Shown here piece by piece: positions 8,767 through 17,716 of a stretch of DNA of 64,000 bases. The DNA comes from Paracoccus sp. S-4012 (lineage in GTDB: Bacteria > Pseudomonadota > Alphaproteobacteria > Rhodobacterales > Rhodobacteraceae). The notes beneath the pieces were generated by a model, which saw only the letters and a program-made list of their open reading frames with translations, searched no databases and was not told the origin of the DNA. Positions within the stretch are counted from its first letter, which is position 1; every line of letters begins with the position of its first letter. A program made the translations under genes and the position numbers. The stretch lies in assembly GCF_009674885.1 (NCBI RefSeq), contig NZ_WKKA01000007.1, forward strand, positions 124,001 to 188,000, given 5' to 3'.

Positions 8767-9654
8767 CTACCCGTCCCCGTCCGCCGCCGCTTCCGCCAGC
8801 AAAAACTGCCGCAGCTGCCGGATCGCCGGTCGGTTGCGGCGCGCTGACGGATAGACCAGCCAGCAGGCGGTCCCCTGCCCCGCGACGATCGGGAACGGCT
8901 GAACCAGCGCCCCGGTCGCCAGCTCGAAGCGGAAGAACCGCGGGGTCAGCAGCGCCACCCCCTCGCCCGCCATCGCCGCCCGTGCGTCGTGGACCTGATT
9001 GCCCAGGGGCGGAAGCGTCGGCGCATGGTGCCCGTCCCCGTCGATCCCGGCCGCGGCAAGCCAGGTGCGCCACATGAAATCGCCGTTGTCGAGCCAGGGC
9101 AGCGGCACGAGTTGCTCGGGCCGCTCCAGCGGGCCCCACTCGGCCAGCCGCGCAGGCGAGAGCATCGGCGAGAACACCATGTCGAAGAGCTTCACCGCGA
9201 CCAGCCCCGGCCAGTCGCCGCGGCCGTGGCGGATCGCCACGTCCACCTCCTCGCGGGCGAAATCGACCACGTGGTCGGTGCTTTCCAGCCGCACCTCCTG
9301 CTCGGGATGCGCCATCTGGAAGCGGCCGATTCGCTGCGCGAGCCAGTTCGCGGCGACGCTGACGAAGGTCGAGATGACGAGCCGCCGCGAAGCCAGGTCG
9401 CCGTCCGTCCAGACCTCGCGCAGCCTGTCAAAGGCCTCGGTCGTGGGCGAGGCGAGCCGCGCGCCGAGGTCGGTGAGCGCCAGGCCCCGCGGCCGACGCA
9501 GGAACAGGGGCGCGCCCAGCCGCCCCTCCAGCAGGCGGATCTGGTGGCTGACCGCGGCCTGCGTCATCCCCAGCTCCCCCGCGGCCACGGTGAAGTTCAG
9601 GTGGCGCGCCGCGGCCTCGAAGACCCGCAGCGCCGCAAGAGGGGGCAACGACAT
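8767..9654 (-). CDS. LysR-family transcriptional regulator (GcvA-like)
   Basis: 295 residues. The N-terminal winged helix-turn-helix (LPPLAALRVFEAAARHLNFT through GMTQAAVSHQIRLLE, about 4-45) is the GcvA/TrpI-type LysR DNA-binding domain, followed by a periplasmic-binding-protein-like effector domain. The effector and targets are unknown. It is divergent from the DUF1127 gene at 9865, and the 210-bp gap between them holds a T-N11-A palindrome (9697-9711) close to its own start, suggesting autoregulation and control of the small gene. It ends against the large palindrome. Confidence 0.9.
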   Translation of the reverse strand: MSLPPLAALRVFEAAARHLNFTVAAGELGMTQAAVSHQIRLLEGRLGAPLFLRRPRGLALTDLGARLASPTTEAFDRLREVWTDGDLASRRLVISTFVSVAANWLAQRIGRFQMAHPEQEVRLESTDHVVDFAREEVDVAIRHGRGDWPGLVAVKLFDMVFSPMLSPARLAEWGPLERPEQLVPLPWLDNGDFMWRTWLAAAGIDGDGHHAPTLPPLGNQVHDARAAMAGEGVALLTPRFFRFELATGALVQPFPIVAGQGTACWLVYPSARRNRPAIRQLRQFLLAEAAADGDG

Positions 9655-9696
9655 GAGCCTGCCTTATGGCGACCAGTCGAGGGTGAGTTGGTGATT

Positions 9697-9711
9697 CTAC
9701 CGCAAGGGTAG
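9697..9711. promoter_or_regulatory. Probable LysR-type operator (T-N11-A palindrome)
   Basis: CTACC-GCAAG-GGTAG is a perfect inverted repeat containing T at 9698 and A at 9710 with 11 bases between, the core pattern of LysR binding sites. It is 43 bases upstream of the lysR start and 154 bases upstream of the DUF1127 gene. Confidence 0.5.
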
Positions 9712-9864
9712 CATTGTCGCGGCGTCGATCAAGGAATCACCGCCGCGACGCGGCCGGACTCTCGCAACAGGCGAGAACCGGACCGGCGATGCCGTGCCCG
9801 TCGGCGCGGCCCGGCGGAGCCTGCCGGGGCGCAACCCGGTCGCATTCGAGAAAGGAGCCCGCCG

Positions 9865-10095
9865 ATGACCGCCCCCACGTCCCTGCCGCTCGCGGGCCGC
9901 GTCGTCCGCCGCCTGCCCGTCGTGGTAACGCTCACCGCGCACCGCGACTGGCGGCTGCGCCGCCGCATGCGCGCTCAGATCGCCCGGCTCCCGGCCTATC
10001 TGCTGCAGGACGTTGGCCTCATCGATCAGGCTCCGCCCGAGGCCAATGGCAACCGTATGCTCGACCACAACCTGCGCGGCGGGCCGCACTGGTGA
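9865..10095 (+). CDS. Small DUF1127-like protein
   Basis: 76 residues, very basic, with the DUF1127 pattern: an Arg-rich helix (RLRRRMRAQIARL) followed by LLQDVGLI, where the family usually has LxDIGL. DUF1127 proteins in alphaproteobacteria are short, often stress-induced, and some act in RNA turnover and phosphate or carbon control. A good ribosome-binding site (AAAGGAG) lies eight bases before the ATG. Divergent from the LysR gene; convergent with the host-attachment-like gene. A weak hairpin with GGACGG/CCGTCC follows at about 10111-10127. No CCUCCUCCC-type sRNA motifs were found downstream. Confidence 0.72.
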   Translation: MTAPTSLPLAGRVVRRLPVVVTLTAHRDWRLRRRMRAQIARLPAYLLQDVGLIDQAPPEANGNRMLDHNLRGGPHW

Positions 10096-10144
10096 GGCGA
10101 AAGGGGCCACCCGGACCCGGACGGCCTCCCGTCCGCCCCTCCCG

Positions 10145-10528
10145 TCAGCCGAGCGCCCGCGCGATTTCCTCGCCCGAGGCCGAGGTCAGCGTCTTCGGCA
10201 CTTCCTTCTTCAGCCGCCCCTCAAGCTCCTTGTGGTAGTGCTTGCGCATCACCCCGAGCGTCGAGGGGTCCGCCACGATCGCCAGTTCCTCGACCTTGTG
10301 TTGCAGCACCATCAGGTTCAGCCGCTCGGTCAGCTGCTTGGCGAAGGTCGCCTCGTCCTCGTCCTTCGGCACCGTCTCCTCGGGCTGGCGGCCCTGGCTT
10401 TCGTCCTGCAGGTTCTGGGGCGTGATCTGCTCCTGCTCCTCGAGCTCGATGCCGTGGCGCGCGACGTTGCGGAACAGGACGGCGCGGTGGCCGTCGGCGA
10501 CGACGACGAGGGCCTTGTGGGCGAGCAT
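10145..10528 (-). CDS. Host attachment family protein
   Basis: 127 residues matching the pattern of the host-attachment protein family (named after an Agrobacterium attachment locus): an opening KALVVVADGHRAVLFRN, an acidic central region, and the C-terminal VEELAIVADPSTLGVMRKHYHKEL segment. The fold resembles release-factor/ribosome-rescue domains and the actual role is unclear. The start is the ATG at 10528, with AAGGAG upstream. It lies 55 bases after the aspartate aminotransferase gene on the same strand and may be co-transcribed with it. Confidence 0.8.
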   Translation of the reverse strand: MLAHKALVVVADGHRAVLFRNVARHGIELEEQEQITPQNLQDESQGRQPEETVPKDEDEATFAKQLTERLNLMVLQHKVEELAIVADPSTLGVMRKHYHKELEGRLKKEVPKTLTSASGEEIARALG

Positions 10529-10583
10529 GGCGGTCTCCTTGTCCGAACTCGCCGGGGAAACGCCGCCTTGCCGGGCCGGTTCC

Positions 10584-11867
<1,284 letters not shown>

Positions 11868-11912
11868 TCAAACAGACAAGCGAACGCACGGAAAACAAGG
11901 ACGGAGGGACCG

Positions 11913-12275
11913 ATGGAAGGCGACTTCTACGGCGACGACAAGGCCACGCTAGGCGACCGCATCACCGCTGCGCGCGAGCAGGCGGGACTGTCGCTGCGCG
12001 ACGCGGCCGCCCGCCTCGGCGTGCGCACCCGGACGCTGGCCGCATGGGAGGCCGACGACAGCGCGCCGCGCGCGAACCGGCTGCAGATGCTGGCGGGCAT
12101 GCTGGGCGTGCCGCTGATCTGGCTGATGACGGGCGGCGGCCCGCGCCCCTGGACCGCGCCGGCCGAGTCGCCGGAGCCGGCCCCCGGCCAGCTCACGGCC
12201 GAGCTGCGCAGCATCGGCCGGCTCGTCGCCGAGGCGACCGAGCGGCTGTCCCGGATCGAGGCGCGGCTCGGATGA
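11913..12275 (+). CDS. XRE-family helix-turn-helix regulator
   Basis: 120 residues. A Cro/C1-type helix-turn-helix occupies about residues 12-66 (LGDRITAAREQAGLSLRDAAARLG, TLAAWEAD), followed by a Pro-rich linker and a short amphipathic C-terminal helix (ELRSIGRLVAEATERLSRIEARL) that may form a coiled coil for dimerisation. The target is unknown. The stop overlaps the sdhE start by ATGA, so the two are translationally coupled. The ribosome-binding site is GGAGGG. Confidence 0.85.
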   Translation: MEGDFYGDDKATLGDRITAAREQAGLSLRDAAARLGVRTRTLAAWEADDSAPRANRLQMLAGMLGVPLIWLMTGGGPRPWTAPAESPEPAPGQLTAELRSIGRLVAEATERLSRIEARLG

Positions 12276-12556
12276 CGCCGGCGTCGGACCCGGCGCGCAA
12301 GCGGCTGCTGATGCGAAGCTGGCGCCGGGGCATGCGCGAGATGGACCTGCTGCTCGGCCCCTTCGCGGAGGCTGAGCTGGCGACGATGGACGGTCCCACG
12401 CTCGATATTTACGCCCGGATGCTGGAGGAGAACGACCAGGATCTCTACGCCTGGATCATCGCCAAAAGCCGGGGCGAGACGGGCTGTCCCGCCCCTTATG
12501 CGGGCCTGATCGCCCGCATCTCGGCGGCGGCGAGCGACAGAATCGGGAAAAACTGA
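12272..12556 (+). CDS. sdhE: Succinate dehydrogenase assembly factor SdhE (DUF339)
   Basis: 94 residues. The RKRLLMRSWRRGMREMDLLLG segment contains the RGxxE signature (here RGMRE) needed for covalent flavinylation of SdhA, followed by the helical DLYAWIIAKS part. SdhE helps attach FAD to succinate dehydrogenase and related flavoproteins in the cytoplasm. It starts inside the stop codon of the XRE gene. No sdh genes are adjacent. The family was also annotated as the antitoxin CptB, but the RGxxE motif favours the SdhE role. Confidence 0.9.
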   Translation: MTPASDPARKRLLMRSWRRGMREMDLLLGPFAEAELATMDGPTLDIYARMLEENDQDLYAWIIAKSRGETGCPAPYAGLIARISAAASDRIGKN

Positions 12557-12567
12557 GGCATTTCGGC

Positions 12568-12593
12568 CCGGAAACCGCCCCGCGGTTAACCGG
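12568..12593. promoter_or_regulatory. Palindrome between sdhE and the MarR gene (operator or terminator)
   Basis: AACCGC/GCGGTT around CCC, extended on both sides by CCGG (12568-12593). There is a T5 run at 12605-12609, so it could terminate sdhE transcription imperfectly, or be an operator for the MarR regulator that starts 58 bases downstream. Which of the two cannot be decided from sequence. Confidence 0.35.
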
Positions 12594-12650
12594 ACGGCAG
12601 GAGGTTTTTGGCAGTCTGCCCGGACCAGGTCGAATGCAGGGTCTTGTCCG

Positions 12651-13154
12651 ATGCTGTCACCCCTTCCCCACGCCGTCCCCCGCCACGAGGACGCCGATCA
12701 CCGCGGCGCCTACTTCGAGGCGCTCCACCTGATCGAGCGTCTGCACCGCCTGCAGCTCGATCTCGTGAAGGACGAGTTCGAGCGGCTCGGCATGGAGGAG
12801 TTGAACCCGGTGCAGGCGATGATCCTCTACAATCTCGGCTCGGCCGAGGTCTCGGCCGGCGAGTTGCGGAGCCGCGGCATGTATCAGGGCAGCAACGTCA
12901 GCTACAATCTCAAGAAGCTGGTGGCCACGGGCTATGTCCACCACGAGCGCTCGGACGTGGACCGCCGCTCGGTTCGGATCCGCCTGACGCAGCGCGGAGT
13001 CGAGGTCCGCAACGTCATCGGCGCCCTCTTCTCGCGCCATGCCGAGGGGCTGGCCCTCTCCGGCGTGCTGGACGACCCGCCGCTCGACGCGGTGAACCGC
13101 CAGTGGCGGCGGATCGAGCGCTACTGGGCCGACCAGATTCGCTACATCTACTAG
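12651..13154 (+). CDS. MarR-family winged-helix regulator (LdtR-like)
   Basis: 167 residues. The central winged-helix includes NPVQAMILYNLG, a recognition helix in MYQGSNVSYNLKKLV, and the wing DRRSVRIRLTQRG. This form, with the C-terminal RRIERYWADQIRYIY, resembles LdtR, the alphaproteobacterial regulator of an L,D-transpeptidase and osmotic-stress genes. No transpeptidase gene lies nearby, so the regulon is remote or the resemblance is only at family level. ATG at 12651; GTG-free alternatives are absent. A GC hairpin without a T-run follows at about 13157-13180. Confidence 0.85.
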   Translation: MLSPLPHAVPRHEDADHRGAYFEALHLIERLHRLQLDLVKDEFERLGMEELNPVQAMILYNLGSAEVSAGELRSRGMYQGSNVSYNLKKLVATGYVHHERSDVDRRSVRIRLTQRGVEVRNVIGALFSRHAEGLALSGVLDDPPLDAVNRQWRRIERYWADQIRYIY

Positions 13155-13187
13155 GGGCACCCGCCCCCGAGGGGGGCGGGGAAGGGG

Positions 13188-14591
13188 TCAGTTGTAGGCG
13201 CTCTCGCCGTGAGTGGTGATGTCGAGTCCCTGCTGCTCGTCGGTGGTCCCGACCCGCAGCCCGGCGACCGCGCCGACGAGCTTGATCGCGACGAGGGACA
13301 CGACGCCCGACCAGAGGACGCAGACCAGCACCCCCAGCAACTGCACCCAGAGCTGCGCGCCCATCGAATAGGGGGCTACGGCCCCGGCGGCGTAGTCGAA
13401 CACCCCCGCCCCGCCGAGGGCGGGCGCCGCGAAGACGCCCGTCAGCAGCGCGCCCACGATGCCGCCGATGCCGTGGATGCCGAAGACGTCGAGGCTGTCG
13501 TCGATCCCCAGCATCGCCTTCAGCCGCACCACGCCCCAGAGGCACAGCACCCCCGCCGCGAGGCCGATGACCATCGCCCCGACCGGACCGACGAAGCCCG
13601 CCGCAGGCGTCACGCCGACCAGCCCCGCGATCGCCCCGGAGACGCCGCCCAGCAGCGACGGGTGCCCGCGCAGCGCCCATTCGGTAAAGCTCCAGCCCAG
13701 CACCCCGGCAGCAGCGGCGGCGGCGGTGTTGAGCATCGCCAGCGCCGTCAGTCCGTTCGCCTCGAGGTTCGAGCCGGCGTTGAAGCCGAACCAGCCGATT
13801 AGCAACATGCAGCCCCCGGCGAGCGTCAGCGAGAGGTTGTGCGGCGCCAGCTGCTCGCGCCCGTAGCCGCGCCGCGGCCCGGCCGCCCAGGCCGCGACCA
13901 GCCCGGCCAAGCCCGCGTTGATGTGGATCACCGTCCCGCCCGCGAAGTCGAGCGCGCCGTGGCCGAAGAGGTAGCCCGAGGGCGCGTCGAAGGCGCTCGG
14001 CCCGCCCCACCACCAGACCATATGCGCCATCGGCAGGTAGGCCAGGAAGAACCAGATCGTCACGAAGGCGAGGATCGGGCCGAAGCGCATCCGCTCGGCC
14101 GTGGCGCCGACGATCAGCGCACAGGCGATGCAGGCGAAGGCCATCTGGAAGACGACGAAGGCGAGTTCCGGGATGAAGACTCCGGCAGAGAAGCTCTCGG
14201 CCAGCGACTGGGGCGTGACGCCGGCGAGGAAGGATTTCGACAAGCCGCCGATGAACGGAGTGAGCGGGCCGGCGTCCTCGGCCGTTCCGGCGCCGGTGAA
14301 GGCCAGCGAATAGCCGAAGGCGATCCACAACAGCGCCGTGGTCGAGAACACCGTCAGCACCTGCATCAGCACCGACAGCACGTTCCGCGCCCGCACGAGC
14401 CCGCCGTAGAAGAGGGCGAGGCCCGGCAGCGTCATGCTCATCACCAGGATCGCCGAGATCATCACCCAGGCGGCGTCGCCTTTGTCGGGGACCGGCGCCG
14501 CAGCCTGGGCGGCGGCTGGCCCGGCGAGGACCAAGGCCGCGAGGGCGAGGAGGGCGAGGGTCGGCCTTGGCTGGAAGATCGGTGCGCGCAT
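13188..14591 (-). CDS. amtB: Ammonium transporter Amt
   Basis: 467 residues: a signal-like first hydrophobic segment (about 7-30) followed by eleven predicted membrane helices. Family hallmarks are WVMISAILVMSMTLPGLALFYGG, AERMRFGPILAFV, the pore His-containing HGALDFAGGTVIHINAG, and the second His in DVFGIHGIGGIVGALLTG. It conducts ammonium into the cell. Unlike the usual arrangement, no glnK (PII) gene precedes it in this window; the next upstream gene on the strand is znuB, 144 bases away. The ATG at 14591 has AAGGGA upstream. No clear sigma-54 site is seen in the gap. Confidence 0.95.
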   Translation of the reverse strand: MRAPIFQPRPTLALLALAALVLAGPAAAQAAAPVPDKGDAAWVMISAILVMSMTLPGLALFYGGLVRARNVLSVLMQVLTVFSTTALLWIAFGYSLAFTGAGTAEDAGPLTPFIGGLSKSFLAGVTPQSLAESFSAGVFIPELAFVVFQMAFACIACALIVGATAERMRFGPILAFVTIWFFLAYLPMAHMVWWWGGPSAFDAPSGYLFGHGALDFAGGTVIHINAGLAGLVAAWAAGPRRGYGREQLAPHNLSLTLAGGCMLLIGWFGFNAGSNLEANGLTALAMLNTAAAAAAGVLGWSFTEWALRGHPSLLGGVSGAIAGLVGVTPAAGFVGPVGAMVIGLAAGVLCLWGVVRLKAMLGIDDSLDVFGIHGIGGIVGALLTGVFAAPALGGAGVFDYAAGAVAPYSMGAQLWVQLLGVLVCVLWSGVVSLVAIKLVGAVAGLRVGTTDEQQGLDITTHGESAYN

Positions 14592-14735
14592 CGGATGTCC
14601 CTTGAGCAGTGGTTGGTCCGGGAGGAGACCCCGATGCGGCCCCGGACCGGGCCTGCGGTAAAGCGCAGGCACCGCGCCGCATGGCGGCAGATGGCCGATG
14701 CTGCTTTTTCGCGCAGTTGGAGGCGGCGCGGCGCG

Positions 14736-15533
14736 TTATGCGGGCAGAAGCCGCTTCACGCCCGCGGCGGCGCTCGTCACCGCGAACAGGACCGCCGCGG
14801 CACAGATGATCGTCGGCCCCGCGGGCGTGTCGAGGTGCCACGCCCCGGCCAGCCCGCCCAGCGCCGCCGCACTGCCGATCACGGCCGTCGCGACCGCCAT
14901 CGCCTCGGGCGTGCGCGCCAGCGGCCGTGCGGCGGCGGCGGGGATGATGAGCATGGCGCCGATCAGCACCGCGCCGACGATGCGGATGCCCGCCGCCACG
15001 ACCAGCGCCAGCGCGATGTTCAGCACCCATTGCTCGGCCCGCGGGCTGATGCCCTCGGAGGCCGCCATCTCGGGTGAGAGGGTGGCGAGCAGCAGCGCCG
15101 ACCAGCGCCAGGCGATCAGCCCCCCGACCACCACAGCGCCGCCCCAGATCAGCGCGAGGTCGGCGCGGGTGACGGCGAGGATGTCGCCGAAAAGATAGCC
15201 CATCAGGTCCGAGCGCACACCCTCGAGGAAGGACACCGCGACCAGCCCGGCGGCCAGCGCGCCATGCGAGAGCACGCCCAGCAGCGTATCGGGCGCGTGG
15301 CGGCCCGACATGCCCGCGACCACCGCCGCCATCGCCAGCGCCACCACGATCACCGCCGGAAACAGCGGCACCGACAGCGCCAGCGACAGCGCCACGCCCA
15401 GCAGCGCCGCATGGGCCGTTGCGTCGCCGTAATAGGCCATCCGCCGCCAGACGACGAAGCAGCCGAGCGGCGCGCAGGCGAGCGCGAGGCCGACCCCGGC
15501 GAGGGCCGCGCGCAGCAGGAAACTGTCGAGCAT
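14736..15533 (-). CDS. znuB: Zinc ABC transporter permease ZnuB
   Basis: 265 residues, seven or eight hydrophobic helices, of the ABC-3 family. It opens with the family-typical LRAALAGVGLALACAPLGCFVVWRRMAYYGD and retains the SHGAL and GRHAP stretches. It forms the inner-membrane channel for zinc taken up by ZnuA. Its ATG overlaps the znuC stop (TGATG). Third gene of zur-znuC-znuB, transcribed away from znuA. Confidence 0.94.
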   Translation of the reverse strand: MLDSFLLRAALAGVGLALACAPLGCFVVWRRMAYYGDATAHAALLGVALSLALSVPLFPAVIVVALAMAAVVAGMSGRHAPDTLLGVLSHGALAAGLVAVSFLEGVRSDLMGYLFGDILAVTRADLALIWGGAVVVGGLIAWRWSALLLATLSPEMAASEGISPRAEQWVLNIALALVVAAGIRIVGAVLIGAMLIIPAAAARPLARTPEAMAVATAVIGSAAALGGLAGAWHLDTPAGPTIICAAAVLFAVTSAAAGVKRLLPA

Positions 15534-16285
15534 CAGGCGGCGTCCTCGTCCAGGGGCAGGTCGTGGCTGTGGCTGTGGTGATGGCGGTAGAGCGCCAGCG
15601 TCGAGGCGCCCTCGGCGCCGAAGAGGCGCAGATAGGCGGGCGAGGACGACACGCTCTCGGGCGTGCCCTCGCAGCAGACATGGCCGTTGAGGCAGACGAC
15701 GTGATCGGAGGCGCGCATCACGATTTGCAAATCGTGGCTGACCATCAGCACGGCGCAGCCCTGCGTGGCGCGGACCGCCTCGATCCGGGCGTAGAAGGCG
15801 GCGACGGCGGGCTGGTCGAGCCCGGCGGTCGCCTCGTCGAGAATCAGCAGGTCCGGCCGGTCCATCAGCGCGCGCGCCAGCAGCACCCGTTGCAGCTGCC
15901 CGCCGGACAGCGCGGTGATCTGCCGCCCCGCCGCGCCCGCCAGCCCGGCCTCGGCCAGCGCCGCTTCCACCGCGCTGCGGCTGCGCCCGCGCGGCAGCGC
16001 CATGAAGCGGCCCACGGTCATCGGCATGGTCGGGTCGATCGCCAGCCGCTGCGGCACATAGCCGATCCGCAACCCCGGCTGCCGCTGGACGCTGCCGGCG
16101 GAGGGGCGCAGGGTGCCGATGATCGCCCGCATCAGCGTCGTCTTGCCCGAGCCGTTCGGCCCGACGATGGTGACGATCTCGCCCCGGCGCAGCGTCAGAT
16201 TGACGCCGTCGAGCACCCGCCGGCCCTCGATCTCGACCGAAAGGCGGCGCAGCTCCAGCAGCCGATCATGGTCGGGCAGGGTCAT
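15533..16285 (-). CDS. znuC: Zinc ABC transporter ATP-binding protein ZnuC
   Basis: 250 residues with Walker A GPNGSGKTT, signature LSGGQLQRVLLARAL, Walker B LLILDEATAGLD and the switch His in VSHDL. The C-terminus is His-rich (RHHHSHSHD), a common feature of ZnuC that may sense or buffer zinc. It powers ZnuABC. The ATG at 16285 overlaps the zur stop by ATGA, so longer in-frame extensions upstream are not used. Expression is probably Zur-repressed together with zur. Confidence 0.95.
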   Translation of the reverse strand: MTLPDHDRLLELRRLSVEIEGRRVLDGVNLTLRRGEIVTIVGPNGSGKTTLMRAIIGTLRPSAGSVQRQPGLRIGYVPQRLAIDPTMPMTVGRFMALPRGRSRSAVEAALAEAGLAGAAGRQITALSGGQLQRVLLARALMDRPDLLILDEATAGLDQPAVAAFYARIEAVRATQGCAVLMVSHDLQIVMRASDHVVCLNGHVCCEGTPESVSSSPAYLRLFGAEGASTLALYRHHHSHSHDLPLDEDAA

Positions 16286-16737
16286 GCCGCGGCCCTCCGG
16301 CAGTCGGCGCAGAGGCCCTCGGCCTCGCGCACGGCCGATTCGATCGAGAAGCCCGCGCCCGCCGCGGCCTGCTCCAGCGTGCCGCCGCGGGTCTCGGTGG
16401 GGGTCTCGATCACCCGGCGGCAGGTGCGGCAGATCAGGAAGGCGGGCGCGTGGCCGGTGCCGCCGTGGCTGCAGGCAACAAAGGCGTTGAGCGTCTCGAC
16501 CCGGTGGACGAAGCCGTGGCGCATGAGGAAGTCGAGGGCGCGGTAGGCAACGGGGGGCTGGCTCTTCTGGCCCTCGGCGCGCAGGCGGTCGAGGATCTCG
16601 TAGGCGCCGAGCGCGCGGCCCTCCTCGAGCAGGATTTCCAGCACGCGGCGGCGTATGGGCGTCAGTTGCAGCCCACGGGCGCGGCAATGCGCCTCGGCAT
16701 CCATCAGGGCGCGGGTCTGGAGGGCGGGTTCGGTCAT
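16282..16737 (-). CDS. zur: Zinc uptake regulator Zur (Fur family)
   Basis: 151 residues. The N-terminal winged helix includes GLQLTPIRRRVLEILLEEGRALGAYEIL; the C-terminal domain has the metal-site text VACSHGG and the two CxxC pairs (CRTC and CADC) of a structural zinc site. With zinc bound it represses zinc-uptake genes. It heads zur-znuC-znuB and lies divergent from znuA, with two Zur-box-like palindromes in the gap, which is the standard layout for this regulator. Confidence 0.94.
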   Translation of the reverse strand: MTEPALQTRALMDAEAHCRARGLQLTPIRRRVLEILLEEGRALGAYEILDRLRAEGQKSQPPVAYRALDFLMRHGFVHRVETLNAFVACSHGGTGHAPAFLICRTCRRVIETPTETRGGTLEQAAAGAGFSIESAVREAEGLCADCRRAAA

Positions 16738-16772
16738 GGCGGCTTTCTGGCGGCAGCGGGTTGCCGCGCGGA

Positions 16773-16808
16773 ATGTTATATTATACTTGGTGTGATGATA
16801 TTACATCG
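16773..16808. promoter_or_regulatory. Two Zur-box-like operators between zur and znuA
   Basis: Site 1 (16773-16788) reads TGTTATATTATAC in its core and differs by about one base per half from the common TGTTATAnTATAACA box. Site 2 (16793-16808), GATGATATTACATC, is a looser inverted repeat. This AT-rich island contrasts strongly with the surrounding DNA and lies between the divergent starts at 16737 and 16820. Confidence 0.65.
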
Positions 16809-16819
16809 CAGGTCCGCCC

Positions 16820-17716
16820 ATGTCACGCCTCCTCGTCGCCGCCCTGCTGCTCCTCTCTCCGGTGCCTGCCATCGCCGCGCCGCGCGTGGTCGCGGATATT
16901 CCGCCCGTTCAGGGCCTCGTCGCGCGCGTGATGGAAGGCCTGGGCGAGCCGTCGCTGCTGGTCCGCCCCGGCGCGTCGCCGCATGGCTACGCGCTGCGCC
17001 CCTCGGAGGCGGCGGCGCTTGAGGCGGCGGATGCGGTGGTGTTCGTCGGACCGGAGCTGACGCCCTGGCTCACGCGGCCGATCGAGACGCTGGCCCCCGA
17101 CGCCGCGCATCTGCCGCTGCTGGCGGTGGAGGGGACGGTGACGCTGCCGAACCGAACCGATCCGGGCGGGGAGCATGACCGCGACCACGACCATGGCGGC
17201 ACCGACCCGCACGCCTGGCTCGACCCCGAGAACGGCAAGCTCTGGCTCGCCGCCATCGCCGCCGGGCTGTCGCGGCTCGACCCGGCCAATGCCGCCGCCT
17301 ACAGCGCCAATGCCGACGCCGGCGCGGCCGAGATCGACGCCGCGGCAGCGAAGGCGGCCGAGACCATCGCCAGCCTCGGCCCGTTCCGGTTCATCGTCGT
17401 CCACGACGCCTTCCAGTATTTCGAGGCCCGCTTCGGCCTCGAGGCGGCAGGCGCGATCTCCCTCAGCGACGCCGCGCCGCCCGGCCCGGCCCGCGTCGCC
17501 GCGCTGCAGGAGCGGGTGGCGGCGCTGGACATCGGCTGCGCGCTGAGCGAGCCGCAGTTCAACCCCGACCTGCTCGCCACCGTCTTCGAGGGCACCGAAG
17601 CCCGAACCGCCGTTCTGGACCCGCTCGGCGTCGGGATCGAGGCCGGGCCAGGCTTCTATCCGGCGCTGATCGCCTCGCTGGCCGATGGGCTCACCGCCTG
17701 CACCGACGCCAGATAG
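16820..17716 (+). CDS. znuA: Periplasmic zinc-binding protein ZnuA
   Basis: 298 residues. Signal peptide about residues 1-19 (AIA-APR), then the cluster A-I binding-protein fold. Predicted zinc ligands: His in GASPHGYALRPSE (about 55), His in GTDPHAWLDPEN (about 130), and His in VVHDAFQYF (about 194). The His/Asp loop that many ZnuA proteins carry is short here (EHDRDHDHGG). It captures zinc for ZnuBC. The last 61 bases overlap, tail to tail, the 3' end of ptsP. Confidence 0.93.
   Translation: MSRLLVAALLLLSPVPAIAAPRVVADIPPVQGLVARVMEGLGEPSLLVRPGASPHGYALRPSEAAALEAADAVVFVGPELTPWLTRPIETLAPDAAHLPLLAVEGTVTLPNRTDPGGEHDRDHDHGGTDPHAWLDPENGKLWLAAIAAGLSRLDPANAAAYSANADAGAAEIDAAAAKAAETIASLGPFRFIVVHDAFQYFEARFGLEAAGAISLSDAAPPGPARVAALQERVAALDIGCALSEPQFNPDLLATVFEGTEARTAVLDPLGVGIEAGPGFYPALIASLADGLTACTDAR

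Noticed and set aside
10096-10144. CcsR-type sRNAs downstream of the DUF1127 gene
   Set aside because: In Rhodobacter a DUF1127 gene precedes sRNAs with CCUCCUCCC motifs, but this gap is only 49 bases and has no such motif or hairpin series.
14592-14735. Sigma-54 promoter or glnK remnant upstream of amtB
   Set aside because: No GG-N10-GC element with matching flanks and no coding remnant of a PII protein could be found.
13015-15681. Open reading frame of 888 codons on the minus strand overlapping amtB and znuB
   Set aside because: It runs across amtB, znuB and part of the MarR gene in a frame with biased Arg/Ala/Gly content and no recognisable domain; it is a by-product of high third-position G+C.
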